Shown: positions 32,549-43,082 of the stretch, piece after piece
Position numbering within the stretch: position 1 is the stretch's first letter
Layout of the letters: every line of letters starts with the position of its first letter
NCBI GenBank assembly: GCA_977017575.1
Contig: CDRNVI010000148.1
Span: 283,041 to 347,040, forward strand
DNA: 64,000 bases
From: Paramoeba atlantica
Lineage: Eukaryota > Discosea
Reading direction: 5' to 3'
The notes under the pieces: model-generated
The model's database searches: none
Told to the model about the DNA's origin: nothing
Seen by the model: only the letters and a program-made list of their open reading frames with translations
Position numbers and translations under genes: made by a program

Positions 32549-35500
32549 TTAATTGTCCTCAACGGTTGTAGAGCCAGACACACTCACACTACATAAAGGG
32601 AGCAAATTCTTCTCTTTCAAAGGCTTATGTCTATCTTGAAACAACCCAACATGAACAAAACCAATAACAAGGAGAAAGATGGAAAAGAACCACAACCACA
32701 GACCCACCATAGCCAAAATCCACGAGAAGAAAGGCTGGTCATTCAAGGCCAAGATGATGGGGATGAATATGATCATCAAGAACACAGCGTTGTACAACGC
32801 AAAGCCAATGTGTTTCGATTCAGAGAAGGCAGAGGGTAAACTTCTTGATTTCCATGCGAGGACAGCACTCACGAAAATGATTAAAAATTTGTACAGGACC
32901 AAAATAATAAAGAAGGGCAAGAAATGATCTGCAACACAGAGTGCGTGGTACTCTCCGTCCACCTTGCGAAGACCCTCTTTTGGGAGATCAATTGCACTCC
33001 AAATTATCAAGATGAAACAATCAATCAGGACCAGGATGACTGTGATGGCAATCAAGCGTCGACGGAGGGAGTTGATGGAAGGGAAGAAGCGTTCGTAGAC
33101 CAAGACTCTCCAGGCTCTGTATTGTTTGGAGATGAGGGAGGCGATGACACATCCTGAAGGGACGACGATCCACCATGGCAGCATCCCACACTTTGCGTCT
33201 GAGGGTTTTCCCAAGAGGAGGAAGACACTGTGATGGAGTGTTAGAAGGGAAAAAGGGAAAAAGGGAAAATGTAAAAAACACAAAAGGAAGGAGGGGCAGA
33301 CCTCGTCATCCCCCACAACACACTCAGATGAAACTGGACCAAAAAATCAAGACCAGCTACCCGAATCCGCCCTCGATCCCGCTTCCATATCAGGACCACC
33401 AGTGAAGCAATAACAGCCAAGCATGAGAGAGAGATCAGGACTGAAAAGGCTATGATCGCTGCGGGGACACTCGGGGAACATCCCTTCTCATCCTCCCAGT
33501 TATCACAATCAAGAATTTGGTCACAAACTGAGGGGAAGGAGTCAAAGGAGGAGAGGAGAGGAGAGGAGAGGAGAGGAGAGGAGAGGAGAGGAGAGGAGAG
33601 GAGAGGAGAGGAGAGGAGAGGAGAGGGAGGAAACAAACCAAGTACATCTTTGATGAAGAGAGGGTCATCTGTGAGATCTGGAGGGACGATAAGTCCAGTG
33701 AAGTCAAGAAACTTCGTCCCATTTGAACAAAACATATACCTAGGTTGGAATAAGAGAAGAAGAGAGCAGACCAGATATGGCAGAGAAAAAGAGAGAGAGA
33801 GGAAAAGGGGAAGAGAAAGGAAGGAAGGAAGGAAGGGAGAGAGGGAGAGAGGAAGAAGAAGAAAAAAGAAAGAAGACCTGTTTTCGATCTTTGTCTGGCA
33901 AAGATCTCCCTCAAAGCCTTCGAAACAGGTACATGTTGAATTCTCACACACTCCTATTATACAAATTCAATACACACAACAACATAACAACACACAACCA
34001 ACAACCAACAACCAACAACCAACAACCAACAACCAACAACCAACAACCAACAACAACACACTACAACACACCACAACACAACACAAAAAAACAAAGCAGA
34101 ACAAGGCAAAGAGAAGGGGAGGAAGAGGTAAGAATGAGTTCTCCCTCCTCTCCTCTCCCCACCTCTCTCCTTTCTTACCTTGTCCAAAACAATCATTGGG
34201 ACAATCCCAGAACCATTTGGTCCACTTTTCCCTATTTTCCTTCACCCAGCTGCAGGCAGCATCATAGTAGGTAAACCCTTCTAAAAATAAAAATTGTTAA
34301 TTTGACAAAGAAGACAAAAGAAGACAAAGAAGACAAGGAAAACGAGAAGACAGGAAGACAAGACAGGCAAGAAACCTGTGTAAGCATATTCAGCAAGCAA
34401 AAAGCGTTGGTCTGCATTTGACATTGTGAATGATTGGTAAAAATGGATGAGTTCAGGATCCAGATCTATTCGGTTGGACATCACCTTTACAACAATACTT
34501 TGCTCGTAATCACAATTGTATCCATTGTTCCACTACACAAGAGGTGTGAGTATTTCTTATTCATAATCAGAGAGAGAGAGAGAAAATATAAAACCAGATC
34601 ATCACATTCAATGCTGTAATAAGGGAGAGAAACACGATCCAAAAGGTAGTCATCAGCATTTGATGTGTTGACGTATTTGTGCCTGAGTGAAGAGACAGAG
34701 AAGAGGAGGAAATCCGAAAAGAAGAGAAGAAAAGATTCCAGGGAGAGAGGAGAGAGGAGAGGAGGAATGAGAGGAGGAATGAGAGGAGAGATTCAAAAAC
34801 AGAATTCAAGAGAGAATCCAAGAAGAGAGAAATCAAAAGAAGAGAGAGATTACTTTAAAAAGATTTCAGTGGGTTCCCAATAATAAAACAGAATAGGTTC
34901 TCTGGCCTCTACTTTCTTAATCCAAGCATCGATAATACCAGTTGCGTTAGAATAAAACACTGCCTCCAAACACAAATTACCATTCTCAATGACTTGGAGA
35001 GAGGCTTTGCTGTCAGCCCACTCTGGGGTGGCGGCTGCAAGATTGTGTCAAATGAGTTCAGATGTGAGGAGAGAGAAGGAGAGGGAAGAAGAAGTGTTGT
35101 GGAGAGGGGAGATATTGAGGTTTTTTAGGATTTTTTAGGGTATGTAAAAATAAGAAAGAATAAAGAAGAAAAGACAAACAAGCAAGTTCTCCCAAATTGC
35201 CCTGTGTAGCGTTTGAGTCGAGCAGGACGACATTATTGCAACTGAGTAAGAAATGAGAAATGAGACAACAACTCCAGCCCCCAACAAAAAATCCAAAAGC
35301 AAAAAAAAAAAAAAAAAAATCCAAAACTCTTTGAAACCACGAAAAGAAGCCAATTTGGGGAGAGCATTAAGCGCATACTGAGGCATAAACCAACCACTCC
35401 TCCCAACCACCCCAAGCGACCCAGCTAAAGTCAACGATCGATTCTCAAACCAAATTGGTGTAGGGACAGTCGCGTAAGCCCAAACCTCAAGATTCACATC

Positions 35501-35770
35501 TGTTATTCCCTCAGCCATTCCCAGATAGTCATAGTCACCCGTGGGGTCGAGTCTGACTGTGACATTGAACCCACCGTATTCTCTCAACAAAATCGCAGCC
35601 ACTTGGGCATTGATCGCGCTGCTGTCCCAATGAGAATAAGCGATTCCTGCAGTGGGAGTTTTTGTGACCGGCACAGGGTCCTCTAAACAACTCTTCCCTC
35701 CAGCTCTTTCCAACAAAAAATAGATTCCAACAAAGAAAAAAAGAAAATTTGTCAATCCCGTTGAACGCAT
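32549..35770 (-). CDS. Class C GPCR with OpuAC-like periplasmic-binding-protein ectodomain and EGF domain
   Basis: Ten exons stay in phase to a 704-residue protein: 35770-35328, 35241-35180, 35034-34854, 34682-34595, 34532-34376, 34280-34179, 33953-33878, 33739-33639, 33527-33302 and 33227-32549. After a signal peptide, residues ~27-350 resemble OpuAC glycine-betaine binding proteins: AYSHWDSSAINAQVAAILL, then GITDVNLEVW, then GRSGWFMPQYAL, then EPILFYYWEPTEIF and the DDYLLDRVSLP segment. An EGF-like knot (CENSTCTCFEGFEGDLC) and a CDQILDCDNWEDEKGC motif follow. Seven helices end the protein. The pattern CGMLPWWIVVPSG, SKHIGFALYNAVF and the WRVLV loop is typical of class C (7tm_3) receptors. 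It should bind a small solute outside and signal inside; ligand unknown. An intron carries a 5-mer repeat array. Confidence 0.82.
33548..33627 (+). repeat. GGAGA pentanucleotide array, intronic
   Basis: About 15 near-perfect GAGAG/GGAGA units lie in the intron between exons 8 and 9 of the class C receptor gene. The length is likely variable between strains. Confidence 0.85.
33992..34055 (+). repeat. ACAACCA heptanucleotide array, intronic
   Basis: About nine exact 7-bp units occur in the intron between exons 6 and 7 of the class C receptor gene. The unit resembles telomere-like or T/G-rich repeats only superficially. Confidence 0.85.
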
Positions 35771-36057
35771 GTGGCTTTTGACGAAAGACGATCAAGAAAA
35801 AGGATCAATCTTTGAGGTGACAATTTCTCAAACGGCAGGTTTTCCTTTCGGAACAGGAAGGTTTTCCTTTCGGAAAAGGAAAGTTTCCTTTCCCGTCAAA
35901 GATAATCCGGGATTTTGAAAGATATTTTTCCAAATTTGGCAAATCAGGGTCTTTTCTCTGTTAGTCTATTTTATTTGGTGTTTCTAAAAATGAACCTCGA
36001 AACCAGGTCCGAATCGGTTGGGGCTCTAAAAACACCTGAAGGAAACATCTAAAATTT
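35771..36057. other. Upstream region of the class C receptor gene
   Basis: This contains GGTTTTCCTTTCGGAA repeated as two short direct copies near 35838-35878, about 70-110 bp before the start codon. They could be regulatory. No gene. Confidence 0.4.
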
Positions 36058-36776
36058 TCATTGAGAGGCGGAGGAGATCGGGCATGAAGGGCCGGTGAAG
36101 AAGAGAGAAGCTGGAGAAGAAAATTTTGGGATTTGAGGTTGGTAGTCCAACCAAAAATCCTTTCTCCAAGTTGTTATCTGAAGTTTTGCCGACTTCAAAA
36201 CGAGTGGATTTGAGACCTTCTCTCCTGAAATCTCAGGAACGAAGAGGGACGAGTTGTGAGCTCGGATGACAGCCCGCCAAGAAATGACATCTGCCTCATG
36301 GTTGATGAAAGAACGAGCACGTCCAGAGGTGATACCTCTTGCCAAGGACCAGATGGGAAGGGCTTCTTTAATTTGAAGTGGGAGAAGAGCATATTGACGC
36401 ACCATCGACAGCACACAGACCCGATAGCAGGGATGCGAGTTTGTAAACCACAGGAAGAAAAACAAGTCGAGCAGCATGAAGAAGCTGGTAATTTTTTGAG
36501 TTGAAGGCTTTCAGCATATTTAACTCTTCATGCCCTGAACCAAGAATTGGCAGAGTATTTTGATATTTTTCTTTTTTTTGGTCCGCGAGCAGAAACCTTA
36601 AGGAACCCGTCTGTGCAGATTGGTAAAATTGAACGATACTCACCACCACCAACTGGGAAATCGGTGATTATCTGATTGAGGATACGTTTCACACTTTCTT
36701 TACTCGAAGGTTTTTCATTCATGGGATCAGGACTCACACAAGTCGGGTCGACACTCTCCTTCGAATTGTGGAGCAC
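36058..36776 (-). pseudogene. Decayed DNA-transposon transposase-like sequence (DUF6589-like)
   Basis: Minus-strand frames change phase along this stretch. The first (from 36776) reads MLHNSKESVDPTC and SVKRILNQIITDFP. A second contains LPILGSGHEELNMLKAF. A third (36477-36058) contains SLARGITSGRARSFINHEA and DVISWRAVI. The order of GxGHxExNxLKAF, then GxxSxxARxFxxxxAD, then W resembles the C-terminal part of DUF6589-type transposase-related proteins as I remember them. The match is weak. Several frame changes are needed within about 700 bp, and the N-terminal half and terminal inverted repeats are not seen, so it is a remnant at best. Confidence 0.35.
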
Positions 36777-36792
36777 ATTTGGTGATGTTCCA

Positions 36793-37203
36793 ATTTTTGG
36801 TGATGTTCTTACTTCCTAGGAGTGCGTGTGTGGTCCTTTTTTGGACCAATCCAAACGTTTTTCTTTGGTGGAAAGAGCTGATTTTTTCAAGAAGAGTTTT
36901 GACTTCATCAAAGAAGGATTATCAGGAAATAGGCATCAATCGAGACTCTTCTTCGAATCTATGACCTCACTTGCTTTGTGAAATTCTACAATTCGTTTTC
37001 TCTTTTTTTCCTCATCTTCTATTCTCCTTCTTTGTAATTTATTGTGATCGATTATTTGTTAATTATTTATTGGTGCTATGGACAATAATATTATTGTTGT
37101 CTTATTTTCTCAACAAAAGGGACAATCGACGGTTCGTTGTGAACAATTTGCGTATTTTCGAATTTCAGCAGATGGTGAAGGTGAAGGTGGTGGGCTTGGA
37201 GAT
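36793..37203 (+). repeat. 411-bp direct repeat, right copy (with Frizzled-like exon 5 fragment)
   Basis: Its first 172 bp (36793-36964) repeat the end of exon 5 of Frizzled-like copy 5, including QEIGINRDSSSNL and the stop. The rest is the same 3' flank as 32196-32434. It lies 5' of the secreted-protein gene cluster. The fragment cannot be expressed as a receptor. Confidence 0.9.
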
Positions 37204-37246
37204 GGGGGGGTTTTTCTCAGAGAAATAATGAAAAGGAGCGGTTGAT

Positions 37247-39566
37247 TTAGCCAGATGGTAATGGTGAAGGTGGTGGACTTGGAGATGGGGGATTTTGTCC
37301 TGGTTGGAGTGGTAGAGATTGAAAAGAGGTAACTTTTGCTCCATATTCTTTCTCATTGTACTGAACCACAATAAATCCTTCTTTGTTTTGGATAATTGGG
37401 GTGGTTACCACGTTCAAACTTCTTTTGACATTCGCTATCAATCGAACAGGAACTGGATTCTTGGTTTTCTCGAAAAATGCGAGTGACAAATCAGCACACC
37501 AAATGGAAGACCCTCTTTGATAAATCAAACGAACTCCTTCACTCATTGCAGTCAAACTTAACATTCTTCCAGAAAAATCAAAAACTTCATCAACAACAGA
37601 AGTTCCTGGCCAGGACAACTGCACTTCCCCTTTCTTTTGGACAGTACTTTCCAAACAAAAGTATTTCTTCTGATTCTCAATTCCAAACACCATCGATTGC
37701 ATTTTAAATCTGAAAATATAAAAAAAGAGTAAATCATTTTGTTGTTGTTGTTCTTCTATTTTAGATGTTTGGTTGGTTTGAAAGAATTTAAAATAAAAAA
37801 AAAAGAAAATGGAACCCGCTTTTAGTGGGAAATAAGAAATTTTGGAGTGGATCTAGTTTCCATGAGAGAACATGAAGTTCTCCTTTGGGAACAGAAAACC
37901 CAACTATTTGTTGTGGAGAACTATCACCAAGAATTACAGGATTTCCATAACTTCTCATTTGAAAGCTTTGAACACCATCATTTTCTTGAAAAGCTGCCAA
38001 AGTAAACATCTCATTCGCTTCCAATGAGAGACAAACTTTAAAATGAGTAATATTTCCAAAAACTAGTGCACTCTTTTTCCCATCTGTGTTTTCTGTTTTG
38101 TTTTTCAAAAATACAATTAATAATCTCAAATTGAAAAGATAATGTAAAAATCAAATCAAATCAAAATCAAAAAAAGAAAGAAAAAAAGAAGACCTGCAAG
38201 AGAATAAAAATCAAGTGATAAAAAGTTGTCGAAGAGCGAACGAAACTCAAGTTGTTTCGAAAATTCGTTGTTTTCATAAGTTTGAATAAGAATGTCCCAT
38301 TTTGAAGCAGTCTCATAATACCAAAATCCTGTCACAACACCATTCTCCTTTTTAAAAAAAAAAAACATTTCAACAAAAATGAAAAGAGAAAAATGAAGAG
38401 AAAAAAAAGAAAGAAGGAAAAAGAAAGAACTTGAAGGAGACCCAAACAACTGCTTTGAATCAAAGGTTCATCAATGGGGAAAACCACACTCATTGTTTCA
38501 ACCTTCTCACCCCTATTTTTGAATGAGTTAAAAAGCAATTTTGTGAAAAAGAGAGAAGAAAAGAGAGAAAAGAGAGAAAAGAGAGAAAAGAGAGAAAGAA
38601 AAAAACAAACTGAAATGACACTAAACAATTTTCAATTTGAGAGGAAGGTTCTCTCATTTCAGTGTGTTCTTTCATTTCAATATGGGAGAGAAAAAGAGAA
38701 CAAGAACAGGATGTACTTGTATAAAATAGAGCAACTTCCTCCTCATCAATCACCACACTCCCTGAGAAATTACATTCTCCGAATGCAAGTGGACCCAAAA
38801 ATGTTGGTACTGTTTCTCCATCCTCTTCTTCTTCTTCTTCTTCATCTTCCCCAAAATTATCAAATTCTTCTGGACATTCAATACAACTGTATGGTACGTC
38901 TCGTTGCTCCCGATCGTATTTAACCCAGGGAATTTTCCTCCCCAAATCAGCTTCTGCTTTTTCCCATACATCACGGCGACAATTTGACAAAGCTAAAAGG
39001 CTACTCTCGCGCGCTGGTTTGTACAGATTGTCCATGTAAACAGTTGGATCCATGAGCAACTCAGTGTTAATACTGTGGAGAGCGACTTCAAGGAAACGGC
39101 GGAGGTCTTCTGTTTTGTATGGTCCTCTGGAGCGACACGATCCAGTGCACCATTTTGGGTGCCAGACATTCTCTGAAATCAATGTCGAGCATCCAGGGAC
39201 ACAAGTGGGGCTTGGTCCAGGAGGACGACACCAGCTCGCAGAACCAGTACCCCCATCATTCGCGTAGTAACAGAAGAAATGATTGTTTTTCACATTCAAA
39301 ATAATACCAGCAGAACCTCCACCAAAAGGGATATTCACTTGATTGCACAGGGCACATGAGACATGGTCAGTTGTGAGATTGTTGACTGTCCAAGGTTTAT
39401 GGCTACTTTCTTGTCCATCGAAGGTGTGGGTGAGAACGCCAGCGTCTGCGAGTGTGGGAGCATCGACAGTCGCTGAGTATCTTACTTTGTTGAGGTAGTC
39501 AGCCAAATCTGAGGAAGCTAATGATATCAGGAGTGTTCCCACAACAACCACACTGAAAACATGCAT
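37247..39566 (-). CDS. Large secreted Cys-rich protein, unknown family, copy A
   Basis: Five exons (39566-38611, 38512-38431, 38347-38194, 38092-37816, 37709-37247) give 643 residues in phase. The signal peptide is MHVFSVVVVGTLLISLASS; an upstream in-frame ATG adds only a charged leader and is not used. The N-terminal third is Cys-rich with conserved runs YYANDGGTGSASWCRPPGPS and WHPKWCTGSC, then an acidic Asp/Glu hinge. The C-terminal two thirds look beta-rich, with FGECNFSG and WPGTSVVDEVFDFSGRML. The end is a Pro/Ser repeat tail (PPSPSPPPSP). No TM segment or GPI signal. No family recognised. Secreted by inference; perhaps wall, matrix or food-related. Confidence 0.72.
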
Positions 39567-39712
39567 CCCCTCTTTCTCTTCTCTTCCCTTTTCTCCCTTC
39601 CTTTTCTCTTCCCTTGTCTCTTTGCTCAAAAAACCCAAACCCAAAAAAAAGACACAGTTTTACAAAAAAGGAATTTGCCTAAAAAAGGAATATTCTCTCT
39701 TTTCTCTTCTCC

Positions 39713-40010
39713 ACAGACATAAAATCAACAAGAGAAGAAGACGAAGAAGAAGAAAATAGAACAGAAAACGAGAAACTATTTGATGCTGTTCTGAAAGGAC
39801 GTATTCTTTCTTCAAAACAAGATTCAACGATTGGATGTAAACTTCCAAGACATGTTTTCTTAAACTCTATTCTTTTCTTTCTCTTTCCTCTTTTTCTTTT
39901 TTTTCTTGAAGATCAACATTGAACATGGATTCAATGTTGCTCTTCAAGATATTGTTTTGATTTTCTTCTTTGATTTTCTTTTTTCTTTTTTTTATTTTGT
40001 TTTCTTCAAA
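39713..40010 (+). pseudogene. Ankyrin-gene remnant (copy A)
   Basis: The stretch from about 39760 matches the start of the ankyrin gene at 45.7 kb (GAGAAACTATTTGATGC and the following Gln-rich end of exon 1). Then a single end-of-repeat piece (AACATGGATTCAATG, then CTTCAAGATATTGTTTTG) follows directly. The exons between are gone. It lies divergently from secreted copy A, in the same relation as the extended gene to copy C. Confidence 0.7.
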
Positions 40011-40187
40011 AATAAAATTTTGTTCAAGGAGGAGCAGTTTCTCTTCTCCTTCTTTGTAATTTATTATGATCGATTATTTGTTCATTATTTATTGGTGCTA
40101 TGGACAATGATATTATTGTTGTCTTATTTTCTCAAATGAAAGGGGGCGATTGACGGTTTGTGGTGAACAATTTGGCTATTTTCGAAT

Positions 40188-42530
40188 TTAGTCAGATGGT
40201 GAAGGTGAAGGTGATGGTGATGGTGAAGGTGGTGGATTTTGTCCTGGTTGGAGTGGTAGAGATTGAAAAGAGGTAACTTTTGCCCCATATTCTTTCTCAT
40301 TGTACTGAACCACAATAAATCCTTCTTTGTTTTGGATAATTGGGGTGGTTACCACATTTAGACTTCTTTTGACATTCGCTATCAATCGAACAGGAACTGG
40401 ATTCTTGGTTTTCTCGAAAAACGGGAGTGACAAATCAGCACACCAAATGGAAGACCCTCTTTGATAAATCAAACGAACTCCTTCACTCATTGCAGTCAAA
40501 CTTAACATTCTTCCAGAAAAATCAAAAACTTCATCAACAACAGAATTTCCTGGCCAAGACAACTGTACTTCCCCTTTCTTTTGGCTGGTACTTTCCAAAC
40601 AAAAATATTTCTCCTGATTCTCAATTCCAAATACCATCGATTGCATTTTAAATCTGAAAATATAAAAAAAGAGTAAATCATTTTTTTGTTGTTGTTCTTC
40701 TATTTTAGATGTTTGGTTGGTTTGAAAGAATTTTTAAAGAAAAGAAAAAAGAAAAGAAAAAAAGAAAATGGAACCCGCTTTTAGTGGGAAATAAGAAATT
40801 TTGGAGTGGATCTAGTTTCCATGAGAGAACATGAAGTTCTCCTTTGGGAACAGAAAACCCAACTATTTGTTGTGGAGAACTATCACCAAGAATTACAGGA
40901 TTTCTGTAACTTCTCATTTGAAAGCTTTGAACACCATCGTTTTCTTGAAAAGCTGCCAAGGTAAACATCTCATTCGCTTCCAACGAGAGACAAACTTTAA
41001 AATGAGTGATATTTCCAAAAACTAGTGCACTCTTTTTCCCATCTGTGTTTTCTGTTTTGTTTTTTTTACAATTAAAATACAATTAATAATCTCAAATTGA
41101 AAAGATAATGTAAAAATCAAATCAAATCAAAATCAAAAAAAGAAAGAAAGAAAGAAGACCTGCAAGAGAATAAAAATCAAGTGATAAAAAGTTGCTGAAG
41201 AGTGAACGAAACTCAAGTTGTTTCGAAAATTCGTTGTTTTCATAAGTTTGAATAAGAATGTCCCATTTCGAAGCAGTCTCATAATACCAAAATCCTGTCA
41301 CAACACCATTTTCCTAAATTAAAAAAAACAAATCAACAAAAATGAAAAATAAATGAAAAGAAAATGAAGAGAAAAAAAAGAAAGAAGGAAAAAGAAGAAC
41401 TTGAAGGAGACCCAGACAACTGCTTTGAATCAAAGGGTCATCAATGGGAAAAACCACACTCATTGTTTCAACCTTCTCACCCCTATTTTTGAATGAGTTA
41501 AAAAGCAATTTTGTGAAAAAGAGAGAAGAAAAGAGAGAAAAGAGAGAAAAGAGAGAAAGAAAAAAACGAACTGAAATGACACTAAACAATTTTCAATTTG
41601 AGAGGAAGGTTCTCTCACTTCAGTGTGTTCTTTCATTTCAATATGAGAGAGAAAGAGAGAACAAGAACAGGATGTACTTGTATAAAATAGAGCAACTTCC
41701 TCCTCATCAATCACCACACTCCCTGAGAAATTACATTCTCCAAACGCAAGTGGACCCAAAAATGTTGGTACTGTTTCTCCTTCTTCTTCTTCTTCCTCCT
41801 CTTCTTCATCTCCAAAATTATCAAATTCTTCTGGACATTCAATACAACTGTATGGTTTGTCTCCTTTCTCCTTATCGTATTTAACTAATGGGATTTTCCT
41901 TCCCAAATCAGCTTCTGCTCTTTCCCACAAATCATGGCGACAATTTGACAAAGCTAGAAGGCTACTCTCGCGCGCTGGTTTGTACAGATTGTCCATGTAA
42001 ACAGTTGGATCCATGAGCAACTCACTGTTAATACTGCGGAAATTGACTTCAAGGAAATGGCGGAGGTCTTCTGTTTTGTATGGTCCTCTGGAGTGACACG
42101 ATCCAGTGCACCATTTTGGGTGCCATACATTGTTTCCAATCATTTTCGAGCACCCGGGGATACAAGTGGGGCTTGGTCCAGGAGGATGGCACCAGTTGTC
42201 AGAACCAGTACCCCCATCATCTGCATAGTAACAGAAGAAATGATTGTTTTTCACGTTCAAAATAAAACCAGCAGAATTACCACCAAAAGGATAATTATAT
42301 CGATTGCACAAGGCACATGAGATATGGTCATTTGAGCGATTGTTGACTGTCCAAGGTCCATGACCACCACCTTCTTGTCCATCGAAGGTGTGGGTGAGAA
42401 CGCCAGCGTCTGCGAGTGTGGGAGCATCGACAGTCGCTGAGTATCTTACTTTGTTGAGGTAGTCAGCAAAATCTGAGGAAGCTAATGATATCAGGAGTGT
42501 CCCCACAACAACCACACTGAAAACATGCAT
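40188..42530 (-). CDS. Large secreted Cys-rich protein, unknown family, copy B
   Basis: Exons 42530-41572, 41482-41401, 41313-41160, 41051-40775 and 40653-40188 give 645 residues with the same phases as copies A and C. Signal peptide MHVFSVVVVGTLLISLASS. The Cys-rich domain reads YYADDGGTGSDNWCHPPGPS and WHPKWCTGSCHSRG. The Asp/Glu hinge differs in length. The tail is a simple Pro/Ser repeat encoded by GGTGAT-type hexamers on the plus strand. Exons are strongly conserved and introns are almost as similar, so duplication is recent. Confidence 0.72.
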
Positions 42531-42659
42531 CCCCTCTTTCTCTTCTCTTCCCTTTTCTCCCTTCCTTTTCTCCCTTTCCTTTTCTCTTCCTTTTCTCTTC
42601 CCTTGTCTCTTCCCTCAAAAAACCCAAACCCAAAAAAGGAATTTACCTAAAAAAGGGTT

Positions 42660-43010
42660 ACTCGAAATGAAAACTGAAAAAAAGGATTGAATCTCTCTTG
42701 GTGGGGAAAAATATCAAAACAGCAGCTCAAAAAAATTGAAAACTCAATTTTGAGAGTTTGAGATATCATATCCAAATATTTCAGCAAAGGAAAACAAGAA
42801 AAATAAATCCCAAAAACACCAACTCACAACTATATCTGAAAATACATCCTGCCACCTTTTACAAACAAAAAATCCAGAGATCAATTCTGTTAATTATTTA
42901 TTGATGTTATAAGTTACGAGAACAATACTTGTTGCTTCTCAATGAAATGGCTGGTTTGTGAAGAGTAATTTGGGTATTTTCAAATTTAACCAAAGAAGGT
43001 GGAGGTGGTG
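42660..43010. other. Spacer with 3'-flank remnant of an ankyrin gene (copy B)
   Basis: The segment 42668-42775 (GAAAACTGAAAAAAAGGATTG, then ATATCAAAACAGCA) matches the 3' flank of the ankyrin gene at 47560-47645. The coding body is absent. This shows that unit B once contained an ankyrin gene. The remainder of the spacer shows nothing else. Confidence 0.6.
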
Positions 43011-43082
43011 GGCTTGGAGATGGGGGAGTTTTTCTCAGAGAAATAATGAAAAGGAGCAGTTGGCAGTTTGTGGTGAACGAAT

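Noticed and set aside
33548-34055. CRISPR-like or satellite interpretation of the GGAGA and ACAACCA arrays
   Set aside because: The units are 5 and 7 bp without spacers and lie inside introns of a eukaryotic gene.
34665-34883. Plus-strand Arg/Glu-rich frame in the class C receptor region
   Set aside because: Purine-rich intron antisense; the minus-strand exons on both sides splice in phase.
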